Assembly (NCBI RefSeq): GCF_014650995.1
Contig: NZ_BMWA01000001.1
Location: forward strand, 310,001-374,000
DNA length: 64,000 nucleotides
DNA from: Streptomyces viridiviolaceus
GTDB taxonomy: Bacteria; Actinomycetota; Actinomycetes; Streptomycetales; Streptomycetaceae
Direction of reading: 5' to 3'
The notes beneath the pieces were generated by a model. The model was not told the DNA's origin. It saw only the letters and a list, made by a program, of their open reading frames with translations, and did no database searches. The translations under genes and the position numbers were made by a program. Position 1 is the first letter of the stretch. Each line of letters begins with the position of its first letter. This document shows positions 42,744-51,901 of this stretch, piece after piece.

Positions 42744-43634
42744 TCAGCGGATGCCGCGCCCCAGGCGCATGGGCGTGCCGACGTCCCGGTGCCAGGCCTC
42801 GCCGAAGCCGGCCGCCGCGGCCAGGGCGCTCCACCCGGCCAGTTCGCCGGCCCGGTAGTGGACGATGTCCCGTCCGGCGTGGCGGGGCAGGGCCCGTCCC
42901 GCGACGACCTCGGCGAGCAGCAGCGGGGCGGGCGGGGTGGCGCCGGCGGCCAGCCCGATGTGCCGGACGGCCGGGGTGGGCGGGGCGGCGGTGTGGTCGA
43001 TGAGGAGTGCACCGGCGGAGAGCCAGTCGGACCGGACCGGGGGGTGCCCCCCGGTGGTGGTGACGATGTCCGCGCGCCGTGCGGTCGCGGCGGCGTCCTG
43101 CGAGGCACGGACCGTCAGCCCGGTGCGGCGGGCGGCCGCCGCGGCGAACCGCCGGGTGGTGCCGGGGTCGTGGCCGACGACCTCGATCTCGCACAGCGAG
43201 GGCAGCGCGTGGTGCAGGACGAGCAGGCAGGACCACGCGGGGTCGCCGGCGCCGAACAGGCCGAGCCGGCGCGGGGCCGGTGGTGCCAGGTAGCGGGCTG
43301 CCAGGCCGGAGGGGATGGCGGTCCGCCAGCCGTCGAGTGCCCCGGCGTCGGCGATGCCGAGCAGGGAGCCGTCGTCGGCGAGGAGCAGTTCCACCCGGGC
43401 CGCGCCGGCGTGCGGGGACGGCTCCAGGCGCACGGCGAAGCAGGGCCCGAACGGGCCGGGGACGTGCGGCCCCACGGTGAGGCGGCAGGGTGTGGCGGGG
43501 AGCGTGAGCGGGTTCTCGCGGCCGGCCGCCGGGTCGTCCAGCAGCAGCCGCTGGACGTCGGAGAACCGCTCCTCCAGGAAGGCCACGTCATCGAAGACCT
43601 CGTCCACGTCTTCCGACGTCAGCATGATCGGCAC
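42744..43634 (-). CDS. Ornithine cyclodeaminase/mu-crystallin-like protein of unknown role
   Basis: Encodes 296 residues. A Rossmann dinucleotide motif is visible (RRLGLFGAGDPAWSCLLVL), followed by EIEVVGHDPGTTRRFA, ADIVTTTGGHPPVRSDWLSAG, the layout of the OCD/mu-crystallin family. The conserved catalytic regions are altered: the usual Lys-bearing GVKVV strand reads CFAVRLEPSPHAG, and the Asp-bearing segment after the Gly pair differs. It is first in the PKS operon, so it is probably made early. The GTG at 43634 follows AGAGGACGACT; an in-frame ATG is at 43625. A reductase or non-enzymatic ligand-binding role is possible. Confidence 0.65.
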   Translation of the reverse strand: MPIMLTSEDVDEVFDDVAFLEERFSDVQRLLLDDPAAGRENPLTLPATPCRLTVGPHVPGPFGPCFAVRLEPSPHAGAARVELLLADDGSLLGIADAGALDGWRTAIPSGLAARYLAPPAPRRLGLFGAGDPAWSCLLVLHHALPSLCEIEVVGHDPGTTRRFAAAAARRTGLTVRASQDAAATARRADIVTTTGGHPPVRSDWLSAGALLIDHTAAPPTPAVRHIGLAAGATPPAPLLLAEVVAGRALPRHAGRDIVHYRAGELAGWSALAAAAGFGEAWHRDVGTPMRLGRGIR

Positions 43635-43661
43635 AGTCGTCCTCTCAGGGCGGGCGACATG

Positions 43662-43681
43662 GATACACAAACTTGAGTATC
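43662..43681. promoter_or_regulatory. Operator-like 20-bp palindrome upstream of the PKS operon
   Basis: GATACACAAACTTGAGTATC: the outer GATAC/GTATC arms are perfect and 8 of 10 positions pair overall. It lies 28 bases before the GTG of the first PKS-operon gene and 47 bases from the padR stop. It shares its consensus with two sites at the drrA promoter. Confidence 0.65.
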
Positions 43682-43727
43682 ACGCTGTGCGAAACCGGAT
43701 CCACGCGATCCCGTTGCAACGGCCGGA

Positions 43728-44297
43728 TCACTTCCCTCCGGCCGGCCGCTCCTTCGCCATGACGTACTGGCCCTCCTCCAGGCGCTCGATCAGCCCCCGG
43801 GTCCAGGCCGCCTGGCTGGCTGCGGTGTGCTCCCACAGTCCGAGCAGCTCACGGATGTGGGCCCGCTGCGGCTGCTCGCCCGCGGTCTCGTCGACCCGGG
43901 CGACCAGCTCCCCCTGCTCGGCCGAGAGCGACTCGATCCGCTCGTGGAGCAGCGCGATGGCCTCGTCGCGGCTGAGGGCCGGCAGCAGGACGAGGGCGGC
44001 TCCGAGCATGTCGGGCCGGTTGTTGCCCTGCCGCAGCGCGTCACGCAGCAGCCGGAAGAACTCCTCCTCGCCCGGTGGCGCGAGCTCGTAGTCCACACGG
44101 CCCGGCCAGTCGGGGATGTCGGTCGACTTCAGCAGACCGTCCTTCGCCAGCTGCCGCAGCGCGTGGTAGATCGAGCCGAACTTGATGTGCGCCCATTCGT
44201 CCGCTCCCCAGGAGAGCAGTTCGGAGCGGACAAGATAGCCGTGTGCCCGGCCGTGCATGCGCACCACACCCAGGACGAGCAATCTCGTGGCTGACAT
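43728..44297 (-). CDS. PadR family transcriptional regulator
   Basis: Encodes 189 residues. The N-terminal winged helix is typical of PadR: LLVLGVVRMHGRAHGYLVRSELLSWGADEW, FGSIYHALRQLAKDGLLKST, RVDYELAPPGEEEFFRLLRDAL. The C-terminal part is helical (dimerisation, PadR subfamily 2 type). PadR proteins such as LmrR bind multi-drug ligands, including anthracyclines, in a pocket at the dimer interface and repress exporter genes. Its place in the centre of the cluster suggests it senses the product and controls drrAB and the PKS operon. Confidence 0.9.
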   Translation of the reverse strand: MSATRLLVLGVVRMHGRAHGYLVRSELLSWGADEWAHIKFGSIYHALRQLAKDGLLKSTDIPDWPGRVDYELAPPGEEEFFRLLRDALRQGNNRPDMLGAALVLLPALSRDEAIALLHERIESLSAEQGELVARVDETAGEQPQRAHIRELLGLWEHTAASQAAWTRGLIERLEEGQYVMAKERPAGGK

Positions 44298-44448
44298 CGT
44301 CTCCCTGCTGAATCTCCCGCGCGGCGCGCACCGGCACACCTGGCGGGCCGGCGGTCGGCCGGTCGTGGCCGACTGCCCCCACGGTAGTACATGACCTGCG
44401 CTTCTCCGCGGGCGCGTGCACGGGGAAGACCGGCCTCGCACCGTCCGG

Positions 44449-44477
44449 TCGACCACTCCTGCAACGACTTTCGACTC
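44449..44477 (+). promoter_or_regulatory. Possible SARP-type heptamer repeats before the glycosyltransferase gene
   Basis: TCGACCA (44449), TGCAACG (44460) and TCGACTC (44471) are spaced exactly 11 bases apart, as SARP activator sites are. No clear -10 box is found 8 bases further on, so support is partial. The 247-base gap 44298-44544 also holds an imperfect GGTAGTACATGACC palindrome at 44383-44396. Confidence 0.35.
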
Positions 44478-44544
44478 CCGCACGAGGTGCCCGCCCGAGG
44501 GTGGAGCCGTCCACCACGGGTCGTTCGCCGGAACAGGGGTAGGG

Positions 44545-45834
44545 ATGCGGGTACTCTTCACCACCTTCGCCGCCAAGTCGCACATGCACGCGCAGGTGAC
44601 ACTGGCCTGGGCCCTGAAGGCGGCGGGCCACGACGTCAGGATCGCGAGCCATCCCGATCTCGCCGACGAGATCACCCGTACGGGGCTGACCGCCGTCGGC
44701 GTCGGCGAGGAACTGCACCTCGACGAGCAGATGCAGGAGACGCAGGAGAACATCGGCCAGGACGTCGACCAGCTGGAGAGCCAGGCGCAGGTCGGCCTCG
44801 ACATGAGCGAGACCCGGCCGGAGCGGCTGACCCGGGACTACACCCTCGGGGTGTTCACGGCGATGACGTCGGTCGTGTTCCAGAACTGCTGCTCCGACCG
44901 CATGGTCGACGAACTCGTCGAGCACTGCCGCTCCTGGAAGCCCGACCTCGTCCTGTGGGACACGATGACCTTCGCCGGGGCGATCGCCGCGCTGGCCACC
45001 AGGACCGCCCACGGCCGGGTTCTCTTCGGCCTGGACCTGGCGGGCCGGATGCGGCAGACCTTCCTGGAGCAGCTCTCCTCGCTCCCGCCCGAGCTGCGGG
45101 ACGACCCGCTGCGCGAGTGGCTCACCTGGAGCCTGGAGCGGCACGGCGCCGCCTTCGAGGAGTCCGCGGTGACCGGCGACTTCACGGTCTGCCCGCTGCC
45201 GGCGTCCATGCGCCTGCCCGTGGACCTGCACTACGTGCCCATGCGCTACGTGCCCTACAACGGCCAGTCCACGGTGCCGCGGTGGCTCCAGGAGCCGCCG
45301 AAGAAGGGCCGCCGGATCTGCATCACGCTGGGCGTGGCGCACCGCGAGGTGCTCGGCGCGGACCGGGCCTCCATCGGCGATCTGCTCGAGGCGGTCGCCG
45401 GACTCGACGACGTGGAGGTCGTCGCCACCCTCGACGAGAACCAGCTGAAGGACTTCGACACCCTCCCCGACAACGTGCGCGCCGTCGACTTCGTGCCGCT
45501 CGACGCGCTGCTGCCCAGCTGCGACGCGGTGATCCACCACGGCGGCTCCGGCAGCTTCGGCACCGCGATGATCCACGGCGTGCCCCAGCTGATCGTCGTC
45601 GACGGGGTCTGGGACACCATCAACAAGGCCCGCTACCTCGAGGAGCGTCAGGCGGGGCTCTACGTGCCGGGCAAGCTCAGCGCCAAGGGCCTGCGCGAAC
45701 TCCTCGTCCGCCTGCTGGAGGAACCGGTCTTCCGGCGCAACGCCGGCGCCCTGCGGCAGGAGGCCCTCGCCGCCCCCGCCCCCGCCCAGGTCGTGCCCAC
45801 GCTGGAGCGGCTGGCCGTCGAACACCGCCGGTGA
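44545..45834 (+). CDS. Glycosyltransferase (GT1), second copy, without helper
   Basis: Encodes 429 residues of the same family as the other two: RVLFTTFAAKSHMHAQVTLAWALKAAGHDVRIASHP, LHYVPMRYVPYNGQS, RICITLG, FVPLDALLPSCDAVIHHGGSGSFGTAMIHGVPQLIV. I take the ATG at 44545 after AGGGGTAGGG; earlier in-frame starts are poorly supported. It is followed by sugar genes in one operon. Having no P450-like partner, it may extend an existing sugar chain (AknK-like) and not start one; this is inference. Confidence 0.9.
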   Translation: MRVLFTTFAAKSHMHAQVTLAWALKAAGHDVRIASHPDLADEITRTGLTAVGVGEELHLDEQMQETQENIGQDVDQLESQAQVGLDMSETRPERLTRDYTLGVFTAMTSVVFQNCCSDRMVDELVEHCRSWKPDLVLWDTMTFAGAIAALATRTAHGRVLFGLDLAGRMRQTFLEQLSSLPPELRDDPLREWLTWSLERHGAAFEESAVTGDFTVCPLPASMRLPVDLHYVPMRYVPYNGQSTVPRWLQEPPKKGRRICITLGVAHREVLGADRASIGDLLEAVAGLDDVEVVATLDENQLKDFDTLPDNVRAVDFVPLDALLPSCDAVIHHGGSGSFGTAMIHGVPQLIVVDGVWDTINKARYLEERQAGLYVPGKLSAKGLRELLVRLLEEPVFRRNAGALRQEALAAPAPAQVVPTLERLAVEHRR

Positions 45835-45901
45835 CCGGGGCCAGCGCACCCCGCCGCCGGCCGCGACCTACCCGACTACTTCCCGGAGGGTGAACCCAGC
45901 G

Positions 45902-46528
45902 ATGCAGGTCCGAAAGCTCAACGTCGAGGGGGCGTACGAGTTCACCCCCCGGCAGTTCCGCGACCACCGCGGTCTGTTCGTCTCGCCCTTCCAGCAGGAG
46001 GCGTTCCAGCAGGCCCTGGGCCGGCCGCACTTCCCCGTCGCGCAGACCAACCACAGCGTCTCCCGCCGGGGCACGGTCCGCGGCATCCACTTCACCGTCA
46101 CGCCGCCCGGCACCGCGAAGTACGTGTACTGCGCGCGCGGCCGGGCCCTGGACATCGTGGTCGACCTGCGGGTCGGCTCGCCCACCTTCGGCCGGTGGGA
46201 CGCGGTCGAGATGGACCAGGTCCGCTTCCGCTCCTCCTACTTCCCGGTGGGGGTGGGCCACGCCTTCGTCGCGCTGGAGGACGACACCGTGATGTCGTAC
46301 CTGCTCACCGGGGCGTACGTCGCGGAGCACGAGCTCGCCGTGGACGTCTTCGACCCGGAACTGGGCGTGCGCATCCCGCCGGGCATCGACCCGGTGCAGT
46401 CGGACCGCGACCGGGCGGCGCTCTCCTTCGCCGCGGCCCGCGCGCGGGGACTGCTGCCCGACTACGCGGCGTCGGCGGCGGTCGAGGAACGCCTCTGGCA
46501 GTCCTCCGGCACCGTCGCCACCCGCTGA
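45902..46528 (+). CDS. dTDP-4-keto-6-deoxyhexose 3,5-epimerase (RmlC-like)
   Basis: Encodes 208 residues, cupin fold: GAYEFTPRQFRDHRGLFVSPF, FPVAQTNHSVSRRGTVRGIHF (catalytic His), YVYCARGRALDIVVDLRVGSPTFGRWDAVEM, SYFPVGVGHAFVALEDDTVMSYLLTGAY. It inverts C-5 (and C-3) to give the L-series sugars expected here. The start is set at the ATG at 45902 after GGAGGG; a GTG at 45890 lies inside that ribosome site. Confidence 0.92.
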   Translation: MQVRKLNVEGAYEFTPRQFRDHRGLFVSPFQQEAFQQALGRPHFPVAQTNHSVSRRGTVRGIHFTVTPPGTAKYVYCARGRALDIVVDLRVGSPTFGRWDAVEMDQVRFRSSYFPVGVGHAFVALEDDTVMSYLLTGAYVAEHELAVDVFDPELGVRIPPGIDPVQSDRDRAALSFAAARARGLLPDYAASAAVEERLWQSSGTVATR

Positions 46529-46537
46529 GGGCCCGCG

Positions 46538-47497
46538 ATGCCCACGACCACGAACGGCCGGCCGGCCGCGACCGTCGCCGTCCTCGGTGCCACCGGATGC
46601 GTCGGGCGCAGCGTCTGCGACGAGCTGCTCCGCTCGGGGCACCGGGTGCTCGCGGTGGCCCGGCGCCCCGCCCCGCACACGAACGCGTCCGCCTTCGCGG
46701 CCCTCGACGTCGCCGCCGCGGCGCCCGGGGAACTCGCCGCGCTCCTCGACCGCCACCGGGTGGACTCGGTGGTCAACGCCACCGGCGGCTGGGGCACCAC
46801 CGCGCGCGAGATGCGGTACGCGCACATCGAGCTCCTCGAACGCCTCGTCGACGGCTGCGCGGCGACCTCGCGGCGGCTCAGGGTCGTCCAGATGGGGTCG
46901 ATCCACGAGTACGGTCCCGTCCCCGAGGGCGTCCTCATCGACGAGCGGCACCAGCCGGGGCCGCTGACCCCCTACGGGCTGACCAAGCGGACCGGTTCCG
47001 AGCACCTGCTGGAGCAGACCCGGGCCGGCCGGGTGGACGGCGTCGTGCTGCGCGCGGTCAACGTCTGCGGACCGCACACCACCACGGCGAGCTTCCTCGG
47101 GGCCGTCGTGGCCCGCCTGCGCGCCCTCGGCCCGGGTGAGCCGCTCGCGCTCGACGTGGCCGACGCCCGCCGGGACTTCGTCGACGTGCGCGACCTGGCC
47201 CGGGCGGCCGTCGCCGCGCTGCACGCCCCGGCCGTCGGCCTGGCCGTCAACATCGGCCGCGGCGAGGCGGTGCCGATGCGCGACCTGGTCGAGGCCCTGT
47301 TCGACGTCGCCGGGGTGGACCCGGCGACCGTACGGCTCGAACCCGCCGAGGTGACCAGCAAGGGCGGCGGCTGGACCTGCGCGGACATCCGGCTGGCCGC
47401 CCGGACGCTCGGCTGGCGTCCCCGCGTCCCGCTCCGCGACTCCATCCGGGCGATGTGGGAAGCGGCCGCCGGCACCACGTCACTGGAGGTCTCATGA
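46538..47497 (+). CDS. NDP-hexose 4-ketoreductase (SDR, epimerase family)
   Basis: Encodes 319 residues: VAVLGATGCVGRSVCDELLRSG (NAD(P) site), NATGGWGTTAREMRYAHIELL, RVVQMGSIHEYGPVPEG, PYGLTKRTGSEHLLEQT (Tyr-x3-Lys) and RRDFVDVRDLARAAVAAL. It fits the DnmV/AknM-type 4-ketoreductases that finish L-2,6-dideoxysugars. Ends by overlapping the 2,3-dehydratase gene by 4 bases. Confidence 0.88.
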   Translation: MPTTTNGRPAATVAVLGATGCVGRSVCDELLRSGHRVLAVARRPAPHTNASAFAALDVAAAAPGELAALLDRHRVDSVVNATGGWGTTAREMRYAHIELLERLVDGCAATSRRLRVVQMGSIHEYGPVPEGVLIDERHQPGPLTPYGLTKRTGSEHLLEQTRAGRVDGVVLRAVNVCGPHTTTASFLGAVVARLRALGPGEPLALDVADARRDFVDVRDLARAAVAALHAPAVGLAVNIGRGEAVPMRDLVEALFDVAGVDPATVRLEPAEVTSKGGGWTCADIRLAARTLGWRPRVPLRDSIRAMWEAAAGTTSLEVS

Positions 47498-48930
47498 GCA
47501 ACTCCGCCACGACGCGGGAACCCGCGCAGCGGCGCATCGACGCCTCGGCGCGGCTGCGCACCGGCCCGCTCGGCGACCTGTCCGACTTCCCCCAGTGGTT
47601 CGCCGAGCACGCGCGGCGGGCCTACACCCGGGTCGAGCACGTCCCCCTCGACGCGCTGGAGGGCTGGGTCACCGACCCCGCGACCGGTGATCTGCGGCAC
47701 CGGACGGGCCGGTTCTTCACCGTGCACGGACTGGAGGTCGACCACCCCGGCGGACGCGTCCCGCGGTGGACGCAGCCGATCATCGACCAGCCGGAGATCG
47801 GCATCCTGGGCATCCTCGCCGCGCCCGTCGACGGTGTGCTGCACTACCTGATGCAGGCGAAGGTGGAGCCGGGCAACGTGGGCGGGCTCCAGCTCTCCCC
47901 CACCGTGCAGGCGACCCGCAGCAACTACACCCGGGTCCACCAGGGCCGGCCCGTGCCGTACCTGGAGCACTTCCTGGACATCCACAGCCGGCCGGGAGTG
48001 CTCGCGGACGTACGCCAGTCCGAGCAGGGGTCGTGGTTCCACCGCAAGCGCAACCGCAACATCGTCGTCGAACTGCCCGAACCCGTGCCTGCGCTGGACG
48101 GGTACCGGTGGCTGACGCTGGGTCAGATCCACGAGCTGCTGCACCGCGAGGACACCGTGAACATGGACGCGCGGACCGTCCTGTCCTGTCTGCCGTTCAC
48201 CGGTGACGGCGTCGCCGAGGACGGCCGGACGGACGGCGACGGGTTCCGGGCGGCGCTGCGGCGCTCCGGCGATCCCCGGCAGGCGAGCGTGCACGGCACG
48301 GCGGAGCTGCTCGGCTGGATCACCGACCGGCGGACCGCGAGCGACATCGTGGTCCGCCGCATCCCGCTGAGGGAGCTGCGGGGCTGGTCCCGCACCGAGG
48401 ACCGGATCCGCCACGACGAGGGCGCGTTCTTCGACGTGGTCGGGGTCCGGGTCGACGCCGGCGGCCGGGAGGTGCGCCGGTGGTGCCAGCCCATGATCGA
48501 ACCGGTGGGACAGGGGGTCATCGCCTTCCTGGTCCGGCGGTTCGCCGGGGTGCTGCACGTCCTCGTGCACGCCCGTGTGGAGCCCGGTTTCCTCGACGTG
48601 GTGGAACTGGGCCCGACGGTGCAGTGCGTGGCGCGGAGCTACGCCCATCTGCCCGGCCCCGCCCCCTCGCCGTTCCTGTCCGAGGTCCTGGAGGCCGGCC
48701 CCGACCGGGTCCGGTTCGACACGCTGCTCTCCGAGGAGGGCGGCCGCTTCTACCACGCGCTCAACCGCTACATGATCGTGGAGACCTCCCAGGACGTCCC
48801 CGACGGCCACCCGGACTACCGCTGGATGACCCTGCACCAGCTCTCGGACCTGTTGCGGCACAGCCACTACGTCAACGTCCAGGCCCGCAGTCTGATCGCC
48901 TGCCTGCACAGCCTGTACCACGGGGGCTGA
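47494..48930 (+). CDS. NDP-hexose 2,3-dehydratase
   Basis: Encodes 478 residues made of two homologous halves, as in the DnmT/AknN/TylX3 family. First half: TGRFFTVHGLEVDHPGGRVPRW, QPIIDQPEIGILGIL, LMQAKVEPGNVGGLQLSPTVQ. Second half: GAFFDVVGVRVDAGGREVRRW, QPMIEPVGQGVIAFL, HARVEPGFLDVVELGPTVQ. It removes the C-2 hydroxyl from the 4-keto-6-deoxy sugar, needed for all 2-deoxysugars. Works with the 3-ketoreductase encoded at 59362-60399. Last gene of its operon. Confidence 0.94.
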   Translation: MSNSATTREPAQRRIDASARLRTGPLGDLSDFPQWFAEHARRAYTRVEHVPLDALEGWVTDPATGDLRHRTGRFFTVHGLEVDHPGGRVPRWTQPIIDQPEIGILGILAAPVDGVLHYLMQAKVEPGNVGGLQLSPTVQATRSNYTRVHQGRPVPYLEHFLDIHSRPGVLADVRQSEQGSWFHRKRNRNIVVELPEPVPALDGYRWLTLGQIHELLHREDTVNMDARTVLSCLPFTGDGVAEDGRTDGDGFRAALRRSGDPRQASVHGTAELLGWITDRRTASDIVVRRIPLRELRGWSRTEDRIRHDEGAFFDVVGVRVDAGGREVRRWCQPMIEPVGQGVIAFLVRRFAGVLHVLVHARVEPGFLDVVELGPTVQCVARSYAHLPGPAPSPFLSEVLEAGPDRVRFDTLLSEEGGRFYHALNRYMIVETSQDVPDGHPDYRWMTLHQLSDLLRHSHYVNVQARSLIACLHSLYHGG

Positions 48931-48948
48931 CCGGCCGGCGCGACCGCG

Positions 48949-48995
48949 GAACGCCGTGCCCCGGGGAGGCGGTCGCCTCCCCGGGGCACGGCGTT
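48949..48995. terminator. Bidirectional terminator between the sugar operons
   Basis: A long near-perfect hairpin: GAACGCCGTGCCCCGGGGAG pairs with CTCCCCGGGGCACGGCGTTC around a short centre. It closes the plus-strand 2,3-dehydratase operon and the minus-strand aminotransferase operon. Confidence 0.9.
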
Positions 48996-49012
48996 CGCCG
49001 CTCACACCCCGC

Positions 49013-50122
49013 TCACAGCTCGGCGACGACCGTGCGGACCGCCTCGATCACCTTGTCCTGGACGTCCTGCGCGAGGGAGGGGTACATCGGCAGGGAGAAG
49101 ATCTCCTTCGCCAGCCGCTCGGTCACCGGCAGGTCGCCCGTCCGGTAGGGCAGGTGCGCGAAGCCGGTCATCGTGTGCACGGGCCACGGGTAGCTGATGT
49201 TCAGCTCGATGCCGTAGGACTTGAGCCGCTCGATGATCCGGTCCCGCTCCGGGTGGCGGACCACGTAGACGTAGTGGACGTGATCGTTTCCCACCGCGTT
49301 CGCGGGCAGGACCAGGCCGGTGCCGTCCAGCCCGTCCGCATAGCGTCGCGCCACGCGCCGCCGGCCCTCGACGTACGCGTCCAGGCGCCGGAGCTTGCGG
49401 CGGAGGATCTCGGCCTGGACCTCGTCGAGGCGGCTGTTGTGTCCCGGGGTGCTGACAACGTAGTACCGGTCCTCCATGCCGTAGTAGCGCAGCCGGCGCA
49501 GGTTCGACGCGGTCTGCTCGTCCTCGGTGACGACCGCGCCGCCGTCGCCGTACGCCCCCAGCACCTTCGTCGGGTAGAAGGAGAAGGCCGCGGCGTCTCC
49601 CATGGTCCCGGCGAGCCGGCCGTGGTGGCGTGCGCCGTGCGCCTGCGCGCAGTCCTCCAGGACCTTCAGGCCGTGGCGCCCGGCGACCTCGGTCACCGCG
49701 GCCATGTCGACGCACTGCCCGTACAGGTGCACCGGCACGATGGCCCTGGTCCGTTCCGTGACGGCGTCGGCGAGCAGGTCGGTGCGCATGAGGTAGTCCT
49801 CCTCGCGCACGTCCACGAAGACCGGCGTGGCGCCGACGGCGTCGATGGCCAGGACGGTCGGGGCGGCCGTGTTGGACACCGTGATCACCTCGTCGCCCGG
49901 TTGCACGCCGAGCGCCTGGAGGCCGAGGACCAGGGCGTTGGTGCCGTTGTCCACGCCCACGCAGTGCGCCCGGCCGTGGTAGGCGGCGAACTCCTCCTCG
50001 AACCGGGACACGCTGGGGCCGAGCACGAGCCGGCCCGACCGGAACACCGTGTCGACGGCGTCGAGGATCTCCTCGCGCTCCTCCTCGTACTCCCGCAGGT
50101 AGTCCCAGACATACGTGGTCAT
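49013..50122 (-). CDS. PLP-dependent sugar 3-aminotransferase (DegT/DnrJ/EryC1)
   Basis: Encodes 369 residues: [71 protein letters not shown] (PLP-contacting Asp), and the Schiff-base lysine in [45 protein letters not shown]. It converts a 3-keto-sugar to the 3-amino sugar (daunosamine/rhodosamine branch). Downstream of and overlapping the N-methyltransferase by 4 bases. Confidence 0.93.
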   Translation of the reverse strand: MTTYVWDYLREYEEEREEILDAVDTVFRSGRLVLGPSVSRFEEEFAAYHGRAHCVGVDNGTNALVLGLQALGVQPGDEVITVSNTAAPTVLAIDAVGATPVFVDVREEDYLMRTDLLADAVTERTRAIVPVHLYGQCVDMAAVTEVAGRHGLKVLEDCAQAHGARHHGRLAGTMGDAAAFSFYPTKVLGAYGDGGAVVTEDEQTASNLRRLRYYGMEDRYYVVSTPGHNSRLDEVQAEILRRKLRRLDAYVEGRRRVARRYADGLDGTGLVLPANAVGNDHVHYVYVVRHPERDRIIERLKSYGIELNISYPWPVHTMTGFAHLPYRTGDLPVTERLAKEIFSLPMYPSLAQDVQDKVIEAVRTVVAEL

Positions 50123-50847
50123 CGCCCGTCCGCCTTCCGCTCCTTGACACCGACGAACAGGCCCCGCCCGGTCGGGGGGCCCGGCTGGTACGCGACGGAG
50201 CATCCGGCGTCGGTGAACGCCTGCTCGTACTCCTCGCGCGTGAACAGGGTCAGTACGTCGATCTCGGTGAAGGTGCGGATGCCCGTCGGCTCGCCGACGA
50301 GGAACCGGACCTCCATGCGGGTGGCCCGTCCCTGGAGGGTGGAGTGGGAGATCCGCGCCACCGTGCGGTCCCCGTCACGCGCGAAGTCCCCGGCGACGTA
50401 GCCCTCCACGAACTGCTCGGGGAACCACCAGGGTTCGACGACGAGCACTCCGCCCGGGACCAGGTGGCGGGCCATGGCCGCGACGGCGGAGCGCATCTCC
50501 GCCACGCTGCCCAGATAGCCGATGGCACAGAACATGCAGGTGACGACGGAGTACTGGCGGCCGAGGTCGAAGTCGCGCATGTCGCCCTCGTGCACGGTCA
50601 GGCCGGGCCGGCGGCGCAGCGCCAGCTCGCGCATCGGCGCGGCGATCTCCACGCCCTCCGCGACGGTGAAGAGCTTGCTGAAGGGACCGAGATGGGCGCC
50701 GGTGCCGCACGCGACGTCGAGCAGCGAGTCGGCGTCCGGCGCGTGAGAGCGGGCCAGCGCCGCGATGTCCTCGGCCTCGGCGGCCCAGTCCTTGCCGCGG
50801 CTGCGGTACACCGTCTCGTAGACCTCGGCGAGGTCCGTGCTGTACAT
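50119..50847 (-). CDS. Sugar N-methyltransferase (DesVI/AknX2-like), copy 1
   Basis: Encodes 242 residues, SAM-dependent: [39 protein letters not shown] (motif I), [59 protein letters not shown]. The family makes N,N-dimethylamino groups on 3-amino sugars, giving rhodosamine from daunosamine-type sugar. It lies in an operon with the aminotransferase. A paralogue is encoded at 62160-62903. An 8-bp unit (GGTCGGGC) repeats three times in the gap upstream, near 50947-50976. Confidence 0.92.
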   Translation of the reverse strand: MYSTDLAEVYETVYRSRGKDWAAEAEDIAALARSHAPDADSLLDVACGTGAHLGPFSKLFTVAEGVEIAAPMRELALRRRPGLTVHEGDMRDFDLGRQYSVVTCMFCAIGYLGSVAEMRSAVAAMARHLVPGGVLVVEPWWFPEQFVEGYVAGDFARDGDRTVARISHSTLQGRATRMEVRFLVGEPTGIRTFTEIDVLTLFTREEYEQAFTDAGCSVAYQPGPPTGRGLFVGVKERKADGR

Positions 50848-51036
50848 GGGTTCTCCTCGGGTCGGCTGCTGATCGTGGCGCCAGAAGTCGCGCCGGTCCT
50901 CGGGTGCTCCCGGGACCGGCGGGCGTGCGTGCGGGCCGGCCTGTGCCGGCGGTCGGGCGGTCGGGCGGTCGGCGAAGGACGCGGGAGGTGCCGTGCGGAG
51001 GGCGGCCCCGGGGCCGGGCTGCCCGTACGGCCTTCC

Positions 51037-51816
51037 CTACTCGTCGACGAGGGCGACCGCGCGGGCCCAACCGGCCCCGGCACCGGCCACCTTCACCGGG
51101 AAGCAGGCCACCTGGAAGCCGTGGGGCGCGGGCAGGTCCTCCAGGTGCGCGAGCCGCTCGATCTGGCAGTACTCCCGGTGGCGTCCGGCCACGTGGGCGG
51201 GCCAGAGCACGCTGCGGTCCCCGGTCCGCCGGTACTCGGCGATGATGGTGGCGAACGGCGCGTCCAGGCTGAACGCGTCGGTGCCGACCACCCGGACGCC
51301 CGCGTCGAGCAGGAAGGCGATGGCGCTGGCGTCCAGGCCGACGAAGTCGGAGAAGTACCGGCTCGTCCCGGACCACTCGGCCGCCCCGGTGTGCAGGAGC
51401 ACGATGTCGGACGGCTGGAGCGTGTGACCGATCCGGCCGAGTTCCTTGCGCAGGTCGGCGGCGTCGACCACACCGGCCGCGCGGCCCCGGACGTCCAGGA
51501 CCACTCCGGGCGCGAGGAACCACTCCAGCGGCATGGCGTCGATGTGCCGGGGCACGCCGGTGCCGTACGAGGTGCGGGAACCGTAGTGCGAGGGCGCGTC
51601 GACATGCGTACCGGTGTGGGTCGTCAGACTCAGCCGGTCCAGCGAGAGGAACTCGCCGTCGGGCAGTTCGTCGGGGTCGAACTCGATCCCGAAATGGCGC
51701 CGCATCTCGTCGCGCATGTGGAGCGCGCCTTCTCGCGGGGACATCACGTCGTGGACCACCGGGTCCGGCTCGAAGGAGCCGGAGTCCACCGGCGAGGACA
51801 GGTCAATGATGCGCAC
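51037..51816 (-). CDS. dpsY: Polyketide cyclase of the DpsY/AknW type
   Basis: Encodes 259 residues of the PF04199 cyclase (kynurenine-formamidase-like) family: RIIDLSSPVDSGSFEPDPVVHDVM, LSLTTHTGTHVDAPSHYG (metal-binding His/Asp motif), WFLAPGVVLDVRGRAAG, DIVLLHTGAAEWSGTSRYF. In anthracycline pathways these proteins direct second/third ring closure to aklanonic acid. The GTG at 51816 follows AGGAGGTGACC. Divergent from the NTF2-like gene. Confidence 0.88.
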   Translation of the reverse strand: MRIIDLSSPVDSGSFEPDPVVHDVMSPREGALHMRDEMRRHFGIEFDPDELPDGEFLSLDRLSLTTHTGTHVDAPSHYGSRTSYGTGVPRHIDAMPLEWFLAPGVVLDVRGRAAGVVDAADLRKELGRIGHTLQPSDIVLLHTGAAEWSGTSRYFSDFVGLDASAIAFLLDAGVRVVGTDAFSLDAPFATIIAEYRRTGDRSVLWPAHVAGRHREYCQIERLAHLEDLPAPHGFQVACFPVKVAGAGAGWARAVALVDE

Positions 51817-51901
51817 GGTCACCTCCTGGACGTCACGGCTCAGCCTCTCGGCCGCCGCTCGGAAGGCATTGGAAGACCACTCGACGCGGGGGCGGGCCGC
51901 C

